Part shown: in pieces, positions 50,401 to 59,881 of the stretch
How positions within the stretch are numbered: position 1 is the first letter of the stretch
Layout of the letters: each line of letters begins with the position of its first letter
Assembly: GCA_033782935.1 (NCBI GenBank)
Contig: JAWQEG010000365.1
Coordinates: forward strand, 124,001-188,000
From: Petrolisthes cinctipes
Taxonomy: Eukaryota; Arthropoda; Malacostraca; Decapoda; Porcellanidae
DNA: 64,000 nucleotides
Direction: 5' to 3'
Notes under the pieces: model-generated
The model's input: only the letters and a program-made list of their open reading frames with translations
Database searches by the model: none
What the model was told of the DNA's origin: nothing
Translations under genes and position numbers: made by a program

Positions 50401-53143
50401 GTTTACAGAATGGCTAGAGTGTGACTGTGTTGCCTGTGAATGGTCAGTTTGATTCTGTACCTACTTCTCTCCTCTCGTGTGAAAGGGAAAGTGGGCCAGG
50501 CCTTTCCTATCTCTCTCTCTCTCTCTCTCTCTCCTTTACTCTCTTTCCTACCTCTCCTTCGAAGGGGAGGTAGGAAGGGTTAATAATGTCTTTGTATGAC
50601 CTGACCGCACCTGTGTTTGGAGAGATGACAATAAGATAGGGAAAGTTAATTGTCTGAGGGGGATGCAGGTAGGTATAAAAATATATGGGAGAGTGTGTGT
50701 GTGTGTGTGTGTGTGTGTTTGACCCACCTGGGTGGTATGGCCAGGTGTCTTCAGGTCCCTTAATGGTTTTATGGTGTGTACATACCCATTAATCAAAGAC
50801 GTAATATACTGTACTTTGGGTACAATGAAGGCTTGTAATTCCTCTAGTTAGAGTATGCAAGGAAGAGACAGATCAACTCAAAATAAGGTAGTAGCCTGTT
50901 GTTGCTTGAAATATTCTGGAGGACTCATTAATTACAAAGAGAGATATAAAGACAAGAGTGAACCCACCGAGTAGCAGGTTGGTAAGAAGGAAGTGACCGA
51001 AGTGATTGGTTGCCATGGTCAGCTCAAGGCCTTCGTTGGTTATCACTTTTTCAGGAGGCTCAGAGATCCCGGCGTTGTTTATCTGTAACATGTGTATTAT
51101 TATTATTATTATTATTATTAGTAGTAGTAGTAGTACTAGTAGTACTAGTAGTTGTTGTTATTGTTAGTTTGTTGGTATTGTTGTTATTGTTATTTAGTAT
51201 TATAATTTTTATTGTCATTATTACTGTTATTAATGATACTAATAGTACAGTAATATTCCGTGTGTTTGTGTATGATATATAAATAACACTTCGACTCCTG
51301 CCCCGTCTTCTTTGACCACCTCACCAGGACGTGGATGTGTTTCTCAGTATCAAGTATCTCCATAGCAAATGTCCTGACGGAGTTGAGGTCGGAGGTGTCC
51401 AGGAGCCGCACCGCCACCTCCCCACCCTGGCTCGCCTCTGCCTTCAGCTGGGCTGAGGAAAAATTGTGTCTCTCTCAGTTAGTTATTCATTTTGTACAAA
51501 GGTTACGTCACATTAAGGGTATGTATGTAGTACAGTGTTGTTGGTGGTATATCTGGAGCAATTGATTCCGCCAAACTATTCCAACCAACAGATTATCATT
51601 ATAATTTATCCATTGGTTCTGTTTTCTGATGTAATTTGGAGGAATCAAGTCACTCTAATGTACGAAAAGTGTATTACCCTCTTAAAAAAAGAAAAAGTAA
51701 AAAAAGAACGCGTCTCAAAATTTGCATATCACTGACTCAAATACCAGCCGACCAACCAACCAATCTTGTACGAGGGAAACACTCCTGCATGTTTCTCTTA
51801 GCATTTGAACAAATACTTAATACATATCCTTTTTTATATTTTATTTGGATGGATTATCGTGTACATCAAGTGTTTTAAAATGTCCAATAATATATCACGT
51901 GGTCCCATAATCTCTTCTGGTAAAGTTCCCCACATTTAATACCTTTTAAACGACAGGGTTTGCGTGGGTCCATCTTACCGGTCACCTCCATCACCCCAGC
52001 CCATGACCTATCCTGTATATGTCACCACTATCACACACATCATCATTTGTACCATATCTTGTATATATATCCATTGTGTCAAAGTGACGTCATGAGTCCA
52101 GATCCAGGCACATGTTTATAAGTGTGCTCACAAACATCTGACTATAACTTTGCTTATAAGTATCTGCGGAAGGCAGATTATTGGTTACAAAATTGGCGAC
52201 TGATTGACAAGAAATAGAAAAATAAATAATGATATAGAAATACCAATAGCACCGATCAGGGGGAAGAGAGAACGGATTACAAACTTAAAACGAGGAATAA
52301 GGAAAGATAGAGTCGTTGACGATCAGAAAGTGATTGACTCGGGACCAACATATTACAGTAGAGTGGTGTGAGTTCTGACCTGCCACTTTGTATGCCTTTT
52401 CCAGGTTCCGGCAGGCGAGGATGACCCGTGCCCCCCTCCTCACCAGGTCCTCTGCAGTGTGAAGCCCGATGCCTGTTTAAGGGGAAGGGAAGAAGTATAG
52501 TGTCATCGTCGACAGAGAACGTTTATTTGAAGTTCAGGTGTTTTCTGTGTAACCTTGGTATCCCATCCGAGGTTGACTAACCATGACTGTGTTTTTTTTT
52601 TATTTGTTTGTACCTTAGCAGAAAATACACCGTCTCCGTTTCAGATAATGCCAAACTCTCAATATTTGTTTTGAGTTCGGTTTATTTCGTGTGTTTATAA
52701 AATTTAAAGTATTACATGGTTGTGTACATAAATATTTATCGTATACAATAAATTATCTTGGTTTGTTTTATATTTAGTGAAAAGGGTAACATATGAGATG
52801 AGGGTACCGGTGCTTTGTTGACAGTTATTCATGGGATAGTATCGTGTTGCTATATCTGGAGCAACAATTTCTCCAAACTATTCCAAGCAAGAGGACACCA
52901 TTATTTTTGTTAATCTAGTCTTGTTTCCTACCATACTTTGGAGGATTCAAGGCACTCCAATGTACTTAATGTATAGTAGCCTCTTAAATAACAAGGTAAG
53001 AACTGACCTGCGGATCCCCCAGTGACGATAACAGTTTTGCCCTTCATTGACCTGGTGGAGTGACATCGGCCAGAAGTAGTCAGGTACCACACCCTCACAC
53101 TCACCACCAACACCACCACCGTCACCAACACCTCAAACAACAT
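38464..53143 (-). CDS. Retinol-dehydrogenase-like short-chain dehydrogenase, 8 exons, exon 5 broken
   Basis: An NADP(H)-type short-chain dehydrogenase/reductase of the RDH11-14 style, probably acting on retinoid or other lipid alcohols/aldehydes at a membrane. Exons: 53143-53008, 52472-52380, 51452-51325, 51082-50968, 40837-40573, 40352-40243, 38892-38803, 38568-38464. Every junction is GT..AG and all phases agree. Leaving out a 73-bp duplicate in exon 5, the sum is 969 nt, i.e. 322 residues, the family's usual length. Seen: an N-terminal hydrophobic anchor (residues 2-20), cofactor motif TGGSAGIG (41-48), LACRN (NADP preference), NNAG (121-124), VNVSS (170-173), YNRSK with the YxxxK pair (about 200-204), and [10 protein letters not shown]. 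As read, the duplication causes a TGA after residue 213, before YxxxK. Intron 4 contains a Gypsy element. The start is the ATG at 53143 that opens the hydrophobic anchor. Confidence 0.9.
38803..38892 (-). CDS. SDR exon 7
   Basis: 90 nt; acceptor CCCACCACCAG|GACAGT, donor GCAAG|GTATGT. Encodes [19 protein letters not shown] and SGRYFTDCK, the usual C-terminal block of the RDH group. Confidence 0.92.
40101..40178 (-). mobile_element. tRNA-derived SINE head in SDR intron 6
   Basis: On the minus strand GGTGGCCGAGTGGTTAGTG fits an RNA polymerase III A box, and GATCGATCC, 37 bp further on, fits a B box. The putative anticodon arm does not fold cleanly, so a SINE rather than a tRNA gene. A second tRNA-like 5' part (GGTGGCCTTATAGTTAGTGC, plus strand, 40051-40070) faces it. 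Confidence 0.55.
40243..40352 (-). CDS. SDR exon 6
   Basis: 110 nt; acceptor CTCTGTTTCAG|GGGTGA, donor CCAAG|GTGAAT. Encodes [20 protein letters not shown] and the following [12 protein letters not shown]. Confidence 0.93.
40573..40837 (-). CDS. SDR exon 5 with frameshifting duplication
   Basis: 265 nt; acceptor GTCATGCAG|AGCGAC, donor GTCAG|GTAACC. Encodes [20 protein letters not shown], then a duplicated segment. Removing the 73-bp unit (40696-40768) leaves 192 nt, which restores the phase 1 to phase 1 frame and the YNRSK catalytic block. As it stands the frame hits TGA at 40670-40668. Confidence 0.9.
40599..40768. repeat. Tandem duplication inside SDR exon 5 (97 bp + 73 bp)
   Basis: Unit 40599-40695 (97 bp) is repeated at 40696-40768 (73 bp). 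The second unit lacks 24 bp including the codons of the YxxxK tyrosine block. The flanks of the missing piece share the short string CAG/CTG, suggesting slippage or microhomology repair. Confidence 0.93.
41327..42050 (-). repeat. 3' LTR of the Gypsy element
   Basis: 724 bp. Differences from the other LTR include GACGGGGTG/GACTGGGGTG, GGTATTATC/GGTATCATC, CTCTTCTCG/CTCCTCTCG, and GGGAGTG/GGGAGAGTG. Confidence 0.95.
42363..43003. mobile_element. piggyBac-like non-autonomous element inside the Gypsy copy
   Basis: Bounded by TTAA at 42363-42366 and 43000-43003. Ends start CCCC on both sides (CCCCCAGAGTCCGGGC and CCCCTCCGGGACGGGCC) with partial similarity. The left end has three copies of a roughly 35-bp unit built on GCGGGAAATCCCGC. 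It is clearly more GC-rich than its surroundings. A short plus-strand frame (from [11 protein letters not shown], 42585) is unassigned. TTAA target and CCC termini are the piggyBac hallmark; the family call is inference. Confidence 0.6.
43004..45142. other. Gypsy internal region between integrase and 3' LTR, unassigned
   Basis: About 2.1 kb of AT-rich sequence with only short frames on both strands. A third ORF may once have been here, but I see no recognisable domain. TA and T runs occur at 44402-44433. Confidence 0.35.
45143..45985 (-). pseudogene. Gypsy integrase remnant
   Basis: An HHCC-like start ([17 protein letters not shown]) is followed by [12 protein letters not shown] and [14 protein letters not shown], and the C-terminal [16 protein letters not shown]. 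Stops lie between the blocks. The frame ends in a Lys run from a T homopolymer (45151-45174). Confidence 0.75.
46225..46600 (-). pseudogene. Gypsy RNase H remnant
   Basis: Minus-strand frame with several stops: [61 protein letters not shown]. Two catalytic positions look altered (a FANYQT block where an Asp is expected, and ADPL for ADAL). Confidence 0.8.
46973..47440 (-). pseudogene. Gypsy reverse transcriptase remnant, active site lost
   Basis: N-terminal RT blocks ([34 protein letters not shown]) are in shifted frames. They are followed by an open stretch with [19 protein letters not shown] and [17 protein letters not shown]. Where the family has YLDD this copy reads NLND, so a catalytic Asp and the Tyr are missing. 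Confidence 0.85.
48034..48345 (-). pseudogene. Gypsy protease remnant
   Basis: The aspartic-protease signature [11 protein letters not shown] reads at about 48331-48299. A downstream block ([29 protein letters not shown]) fits the C-terminal half of retropepsins, after a stop near 48240. Confidence 0.75.
48433..49221 (-). pseudogene. Gypsy gag remnant
   Basis: The first part (49221-48922) begins [20 protein letters not shown] and includes [20 protein letters not shown], a capsid-like helix region. The second part (48882-48433) has a zinc-knuckle-like [10 protein letters not shown] in a different frame. Broken at about 48920 by a stop. Confidence 0.75.
49222..50043 (-). other. Gypsy 5' leader
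   Basis: Between the primer-binding site and the gag start. No recognised coding sequence. Confidence 0.45.
50044..50057 (-). promoter_or_regulatory. Candidate primer-binding site (tRNA-Leu type)
   Basis: Two bases inside the 5' LTR the minus strand reads TGATGGCAGCGGTG. From memory, the 3' end of a typical metazoan tRNA-Leu(AAG) with CCA would pair with it at 13 of 14 positions. Inference. Confidence 0.45.
50060..50782 (-). repeat. 5' LTR of the Gypsy element
   Basis: 723 bp, nearly identical to 41327-42050; I see only a handful of differences, mainly single bases and repeat lengths in (TC)n and (TG)n. It is the 5' LTR in element orientation. Confidence 0.95.
50968..51082 (-). CDS. SDR exon 4
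   Basis: 115 nt; acceptor CATGTTACAG|ATAAAC, donor ACTCG|GTGGGT. Encodes INNAGI through [16 protein letters not shown]. The following intron 4 (40838-50967) holds the Gypsy element. Confidence 0.93.
51325..51452 (-). CDS. SDR exon 3
   Basis: 128 nt; acceptor TTTTTCCTCAG|CCCAGC, donor CCTG|GTGAGG. Encodes [19 protein letters not shown], the LDxxDL region of the family. Confidence 0.92.
51531..51690 (+). mobile_element. Dispersed short element, copy C (SDR intron 2)
   Basis: Contains TACAGTGTTG, ATATCTGGAGCAATTGATTC, CCAAACTATTCCAACCAACA, TTTGGAGGAATCAAG, CTAATGTAC and GTATTACCCTCTTA, aligning with copies A, B and D. Confidence 0.7.
52380..52472 (-). CDS. SDR exon 2
   Basis: 93 nt; acceptor CCTTAAACAG|GCATCGGG, donor GGCAG|GTCAGA. 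Encodes [20 protein letters not shown] and [11 protein letters not shown], completing the Rossmann cofactor site. Confidence 0.92.
52838..52992 (+). mobile_element. Dispersed short element, copy D (SDR intron 1)
   Basis: Contains ATATCTGGAGCAACAATTTC, CCAAACTATTCCAAGCAAGA, CATACTTTGGAGGATTCAAG, CTCCAATGTAC and TAGCCTCTTAAATAAC. Ends about 15 bp from the exon 1 donor. Confidence 0.7.
53008..53143 (-). CDS. SDR exon 1 (membrane anchor and cofactor glycine motif)
   Basis: Starts [20 protein letters not shown] and ends inside TGGSAG; donor GCAG|GTCAGT, phase 1. Palindromic-element copy D ends about 15 bp into the following intron. Confidence 0.9.
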
Positions 53144-55375
53144 CCTCACACCAACTGGCAGATAACACGTGACAGACGTATAGCTCGCTACAAGGATAGA
53201 TAAACATATAAGTAGGATGGCAGGTAGACAGATACAGGAAGAGATAAATAAATATATGACTACTAAATGTTGTGTAGCTTAGCAGATGACGAACGGACCA
53301 ATTTGGCTTAAGCATTGTAGACCACTTGGATACAAAAATAAGATTTTAAAAAATATATATACAGTAATATTATTGGGAAAGACTTCTTGTATCTACCAAT
53401 AGACAGCACCCGAGAGATTGTTATATTATTTCTGTACATTACCTGCAGCAAGAAGTGATAGTGAACGTGCACCTCTCTCATGAGTTGTGTATGCACTAAC
53501 TTCAAGGGAGTGATAAAATGAACAAGTGACTCAAGGTTAGATGGAGTGACACGCAATTTATTCGTCTAACATCTTGCCACTTCAGGATATCATTGCATTT
53601 GTTTAATTTTCGTATTGTCCCCTAACCATCTGAAGACAGGTAGGTCATAGAAAGCCATATATTAGCCTTAGGATGAAGGAACATGTGGTAATGTGACAAC
53701 CTCCATCTTATTATCAAACAGGTCTACTATCAACTCTCCCAGTGAAGACAGACAAAACTCGACACTCACTTCTAAATATTACCAAGGTTAATTAATGGTA
53801 CAGTGAGCGGCAAAAGTCGTGTCGCCTCACTCAGTGCTTCTTGAAGGATAATAATAATAAAAGATAATCATCGAACAAACTCATTCACTATACAACATTA
53901 CAATATCCAGGTTGAAAACTAGTTGATTTATCTGATTCTTCAGTTTACGAGCCTGTGAAACTTATATATCCATACTGTACTTAATGGCTTAATTGGCAGA
54001 TGTGGCGACATGACTTTTTCCGCCGACTGTACAATTAAAGTCTGACTAGCTGGTAACATAAATATGTAAACAAGGAAATATTCACTATAAAATATTACAT
54101 GTACAAGTTTATGTTATTATGTTATTTAAAAGGAGATTTGAGGATTTTCATAAGCAAAATATAATATCACATATGAGTGGAGCTTGTGCGTTCAAGGGCG
54201 AATTAGTTTCTCCATACTTTTAAAGTCATCTTCCTTGTAAGTATGTGTTAACCATTTATGATTTGCTGTTGGTAATGTGGTGGTCTTTCCTATGCTAACT
54301 GTATCATAACCCACAGAGAGGAGTGGCGAGGCGAGGTGGGATGATGCACTCAGTTGCAAGTCATGGCGATAAGGAAGATAGCAGGTAACATTTAGCATTC
54401 CTCCCTCTGGCTGCAACTGCCAACATTTTACTTGCCCCGTCAGACCGTAGAAGCATCTCTATCTCTCTCTCTCTCTGTGGACGTGGAGATCAATGAAGCT
54501 TCCGTTTTTAACATAATCCTATTGTAGCTCTTAGTCGTTTCGTTGTAATTCAGTCTCTCCATTCTTTTTAATCTTTAGAAAGAGGCTTATGTATTAGTTT
54601 CTTGGTCTTGATTATGGGCGCCCTCTTATCTTATGCATTTAGTTAATGCATAAGTAGCCTAATATTATCAGTGCTGGAGTGGCAAGATAGTGCAGAATCA
54701 TTTAATGCTAAGGAGGTAGCGAGGCTGAAGAGCAAGCTTTGAAGGAAGGTTTAGGATACTTGAAGTACCGTAATTAATACAAATGAATACCAGCAAGAGA
54801 CCTACAGTAGTGTGCCCTTTAATTAATACAGTAGTGTGCCCTTTAATTAATACAGTAGTGTGCCCTTTAATTAATACAGTAGAGGGCGATGGGTTTATCG
54901 TTTCCCAAAGCCAGAATCTACGTCCAAAGAACCTGACTAGGATTCTGTATTCGTGTGGACCATAGCAACTGTTGGCTACATATCCAAAAATAATAATGAA
55001 GTAAGAAGTCATGATAGTCCACGTGTGATACGATTAATGACTTTGCACATGGACGACACAACCTGTGCCCGGAAAGACTCGATGGGAATACTGGTGAGTG
55101 GAGGAAGAGAAGGAGGGGAGTTAAGTGGCAAGAGCCGAGCCATTTATCTAGAGGCGTGGAATGGCTTTACTACAATCCTAGACGTCACACTCGAATCAAC
55201 ATCCCCCCCCCCCCCACAACCGTTCTTTTAAGTTGGGAAATAATAAACCATTTTATGGGGATGTCTTTTTCATACAGAAAATACAGCTACCATTTTCGTC
55301 TATGCATTGAATTTACTGTACTGTACTGATTTACCTTGTATAGTTTAAATGACATATATTTTAGTGAAAACCAAT
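53144..55375. other. Region upstream of the SDR gene
   Basis: Would hold the SDR promoter. An E-box CACGTG lies at 53166-53171, about 25 bp upstream of the ATG; no TATA box is obvious. A 24-bp repeat (AGTAGTGTGCCCTTTAATTAAT) is present about three times at 54805-54885, (TC)n at 54458-54475 and C13 near 55203. No other gene recognised. Confidence 0.4.
54805..54885 (+). repeat. 24-bp tandem repeat, about 3 copies
   Basis: Units of GTGTGCCCTTTAATTAATAC plus AGTA, perfectly repeated. Confidence 0.9.
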
Positions 55376-55899
55376 TATTATTATTATTATTATTAAAATA
55401 GGCCACAGACATAAAGCTGGGAGAGAATGCAAGCATTCTATCAATCCGAAGACCCCAGCCCCATGAATCCAACCTGAAGAAAAGAAAACAGCGTAGAGAA
55501 AGGAAGATGAGCAGTTAGCTCAATAAAATCATATTTGCCCTACTCTTGAAGACAGCCAGTCCTACACCATCAAAGATGATTCACCAAGGACATTCTACAA
55601 TGACACAGACCAAGGGACAAACGATCGACTGTACTGATAAGTCCTACAGGCGGCAATACATAAGTAAACCTATGGGAGGCCAATGCACCACGAGTGACAC
55701 CAGCTGGAACATACAGAGGTGGCAGAGACGAGTTATGAGGATGCAGCACAGTACTTCTGATCTTGAAGAGCATGCACAATGAAGCGACAGAACGACGGTG
55801 ATTCAGATTACAATAAAGTGAACCGCCAGCAAGAAAATTAGCATTAGAAACAATCCTATCCAGCAAATTGAGATGGCAATCAGCTGCTGAACACCATAC
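55376..55899 (-). pseudogene. Outer LINE: C-terminal end and (TAA)n tail
   Basis: Minus strand: VWCSAADCHLNLLDRIVSNA, HRRSVASLCMLFKIR, LYVPAGVTRGALASHRFTY, then a stop and a 3' UTR ending in (TAA)n at 55376-55397. This is the C-terminal region seen in decapod LINEs. It abuts the 3' end of the inserted I/Nimb-like LINE at 55900. Confidence 0.75.
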
Positions 55900-56131
55900 T
55901 GATTGATTGATTGATTGATTGATTTTGATGCAACTAAGCATCTGGCGGCGCAACAGCTAAGGTCATATACCGCCCAACATAATATTGTCATCTACATAAT
56001 TAATAAAACATGAATACCCGAAAGGGATAGGCACCATGATTTAAGGACACACAAACTAAAAAGCACATTATTAATAAAAGAACCCGTCGACATAAAACTG
56101 AAACCATCTAAAAACCATAAATATAATAAAA

Positions 56132-59100
56132 TCATATTTTGTGTAGAAGGCCAGCCTCCTCCACATAGAAGAGAGTGTTCCCTCCCACACTACAAGCCTC
56201 CTCCCCGAGCACCTGGGAGAGACTGTAAGAACCGTCACCCTCCCGGTACTCGGAGAGGTGCTTACGACGAAGGTCACCAAGACTGGGACACTCAACAATA
56301 AGATGCCGCACTGTCAAAGGGACCAGACAATCATTACAGTAAGGAGGGTGAGCCCTCTCCATTAAAAAGCCATGAGTAAATAATGTGTGGCCAATGCGGA
56401 GACGGACAAGAGCCGTCTCCCGCCGGCGGGACAGGCCACCGTAGCTCCACAAACCAAGGCGCTGGCGGATGTCGCGGAGCTTGTTAGCCCCGACAGCGTC
56501 CCATCTGTCCTGCCAGCAGGAACGAACGGTAGCATCTATGTAGGGTCGAAGGTCTACTGCAGGAACAGGATGACGCCTGGCAGAAGGCCGGGAATTGGAG
56601 ACCACAGCCTTAGCCAGGGCGTCAGCCCGCTCCTTCCCATCAACACCCACATGGGCCGGGACCCAACAAAAAGTGACTTTGAGGCCACGACGACCCAGGA
56701 GGACGAGCCACTCAAGAATGGCCAACACCAGGGGATGGGAAGAGTTAAAATTGCACAAGGCCTGCAAGGCACTACAGGAATCGCTAAAAATAGTAAACGA
56801 AGGCTGAGGGAGAGTGAAAATCACTTGGAGGACATTTAAAATGGCCGAGAGCTCAGCAGTAAAAATGGACATGACAGAAGGGAGCCTGTTGCCACGGCAA
56901 AATTCAGGAAAGACAACTCCAAAGCCAACTCCAGCATCAGATTTTGACCCATCAGTGTACACAGGGAGGGACTCCCTGTGAGTGAAGGCATGTTCTAAAA
57001 AGAGGGAACGAGCCACTGGAGGAGGAAGAGATTCCTTCTTGTCTGTAAAGCAGGTGCAGGGGAAAACTTCTGGAAGAAGCCATGGAGCCACCCTGGGGAC
57101 CCTCACAGGACAAATCTGGAAGTCATCAATGCCCATCTCCTCCATAGCCTTCCTGACCCGGAAGCCAAAGGGCCATGGTGCACGAGAATGTAAAAGGTAG
57201 TACTGAGACATGATATCAGATGACACCGCCAAGCAGGGAAGGGAGTCAGGAAGTCGATGTAATCGATGCCAACAACGAACCATCAAGGAATGGCGACGGA
57301 GATCAAGAGGTGGCTCATTAGCGTCCACCAGGAGACTGGGGATTGGGGACGACATGATGGCTCCGGTCGCCAGACGTACTCCAGCATGATGAACAGGGTC
57401 TAAAACTCTGAGACGGGCATCGGTGGCAGAAGAGTACACCTCACACCCATATTCGAGTTTTGACCTAATAAGAACATGGTAGAGGCGGAGGAGGGTGGCC
57501 CGATCAGCCCCACAGGACGTATGGCCCAGGACCCTCAACAGGTTAAGAGCCTTGAGGCAAGAGACCTTAAGTGTACGTAAGTGGGGAACCCAAGTCAAAT
57601 GTTTGTCAAAAAGGAGACCCAAAAAGCGAGTCTCCTCGACACAACGTATCCGATGATCATACATGAATAAGTCGGATCGGGGTGGATGCCTCGGATGCGG
57701 CAGAAGTGCATAGCAACTGTCTTGGAAGGAGAAAATCGAAACCCATGAGAACCAGTCCAACGTGACACCCTGTCAAGGGCAAGCTGCATGCGCCGCTCCG
57801 CCACTGACATACGGGAAACAGCAAACCAGACTGCTAGGTCATCAACATACATCGAGTTAGCTATACCATCTGGAAGGGATGAGGCAATGGCATTAATTGC
57901 TACTGCAAACAATATGACACTGAGGATGCTTCCCTGGGGAACGCCCTCCTCCTGTGCAACAGATGCTGAGTGGGTTGTACCAACCCTCACAGAAAAACTA
58001 CGACCACTGAGAAACTCCTTAAGAAAGCGTTGAAGGCGACCTTGCAGGCCATATAAATGGAGTTGCTGTAGGATGCCATATTGCCATGTAGTGTCATAGG
58101 CTTTCTCTAAATCAAAGAATACAAACACAAGGTGTTGATGTCGTGCAAAGGCCTCACATGCAGCAGCTTCCAACCTGACCAGAGCATCTGTAGTGGAATG
58201 GTGTTTACGAAAGCCAGACTGGGACGGAGACAGAAAATCACCCCATTCCAAGAAGTATACCAGTCTGACATTCACCATTTTTTCAAATAGTTTACAGAGA
58301 CAGGAGGTCAAGTCAATTGGTCGGTAATTGAGGGCAACACCTGAGTCCTTGCCCGGCTTGAGGAAAGGAAGAATGGTAGCAACCCTCCACCCAGAAGGGA
58401 AGGCACCCTCCAGCCAGATTCTGTTATATAAAGCTAAAAGAAATGAGATCGCCTCCTCACCCAAGTCTCGTAACATTGCATATGGGATGTTGTCTGGCCC
58501 AGGAGAAGTGTCGCCGCAGAGAGAGAGAGCAGAATGCAGGTCTCTCAGGTTGAATACATGGTTATAACTTTCATTCTCGTTCCCTGAGAAATCCAGGACA
58601 GTGTGTTCCTTGGCTCTTAACTCATGCCTGACAGCCAGAGGTCGAGAGTCACGGCTGGAGACTCTTGCAAAAGCCTCCGCCATAGTATTGGCCATTGTCA
58701 AACCATCCATGATCTTAATTCCATTGACCTTGAGTACAGGTGGAGAACTAGGAGAAAACCTCCCCGCCATCTTACGGACTCTACTGAACACCTGGGTGAG
58801 TGGAGTTTTAGTATTAATTGAAGACACATAGGCCTTCCAAGATGCACGTCCGGCCTCTTTTAAAACTCGTCTAGCCCGAGCCCTTGCCCGTCGGAAGTCC
58901 TCTAAAAGAGTTGGGTCCCCACGATTGCGACGAAGGCGAGAGAAAGCAGCGCGCCTCTCCCGCACAGCAGTGGTGCAGACTGGTGACCACCAAGGGACAG
59001 GACGTTTGGGAAAGTAGCCAGAAGTTTTTGGGATAGAGTTGAGAGCAGCAGAGTGGAGCATATCAGTGAAATATGTTACAGCCTCGTCAGAGCTACCAAA

Positions 59101-59881
59101 ATCGGCTACAGAAGAGACCGAAGAAGTTAGCTCTCTAAAAAACTGCCAGTCAGCCTTCTCTAATTTCCACCTAGGAAGACGAGACTGTGGTTCGTACCTG
59201 TTACCTTCTAAAAGTATAGGGAAATAGTCACTGCCATAAAAATCAGGCAACACTCTCCAAGTAAAATCCAACAGAGCACTGGGTGAGCAGAGGGAAATGT
59301 CAATGGCGGTAAAAGTCCCAGTAGGGCTATTAAAATGTGTCACATCTCCCGTATTTAAAACCCCTAATCCCTCATCCTCAATAAAAGAAGCCAATAAAAC
59401 ACCCCTGGGGTTGACTGAACTGTCACCCCACAGAGGATGACGACCATTAAAATCACCCAATAAAATAAAGGGAGAGGGAAGGTCCCGTACAAGACGGTTG
59501 AGATCACCCCTCTCAACTGTAACACTGGGAGGAAGGTATAGACTGCATACAGTGTACGGGCGGTCCATAAAAACCTTAACTGCAACAGCCTGGAGTGGAG
59601 TGTCAAGCTCCAGGCTCGTGCATGGAATATCTCGGCGAACTAGAATGGCATAGCCACCATGGTGACCCTGCCCTTCGAATGAAATGAAATAAAATGCAGA
59701 GTATGCTGGAGGACTGGCAGGAATGTAGTCCCAAAGCATTGTCTCTTGGAGAAAAACACATGAAGGAGACAAGCTAGAGAGAAAAACGCGCAGTTCCTCC
59801 CAAGAAGCACGCAAGCCACGGCAATTCCACTGAAGGACCTTGAACAGTGTTACTTTAGTACTGATTTTTGGGAAGCCTCAC
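56132..59881 (-). pseudogene. LINE ORF2: endonuclease, RT, RNase H; one frameshift
   Basis: Open from a TGA at about 59881 without a clear ATG; coding starts LQWNCRGLRASWEELRVFL. Endonuclease: CVFLQET, LLGDFNGRHPLWG, and GSDYFPIL where SDH is usual. RT: GPDNIPYAMLRDL, YRPIDLTSCLCKLFEKMV, FFDLEKAYDTTW, VPQGSILSVILFAVAINA, and the active site MYVDDLAVWF. The frame shifts near 57680 (first frame ends 57595, second open to 57760). After it come KLEYGCEVYSSATDARL, RNase H (VYTDGSKSDAGVGFGVVF, ELSAIL, IFSDSCSALQAL, FCWVPAHVGVDGKERADALA) and a C-terminal CNDCLVPLTVRHLIVEC. Stop at 56132. The single shift and the altered endonuclease His make autonomous activity unlikely. Confidence 0.9.

Larger units (their letters stand above)
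41327..50782 (-). mobile_element. Gypsy-type LTR retrotransposon in SDR intron 4
   Basis: 9,456 bp between two direct repeats starting TGTACC and ending GTGTACA, flanked on both sides by TACC (41323-41326 and 50783-50786). Coding remnants read on the minus strand in the order gag, protease, RT, RNase H, integrase, which is the Gypsy/Ty3 order. All are interrupted by stops and frameshifts. The element has the same orientation as the host gene. Confidence 0.93.
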
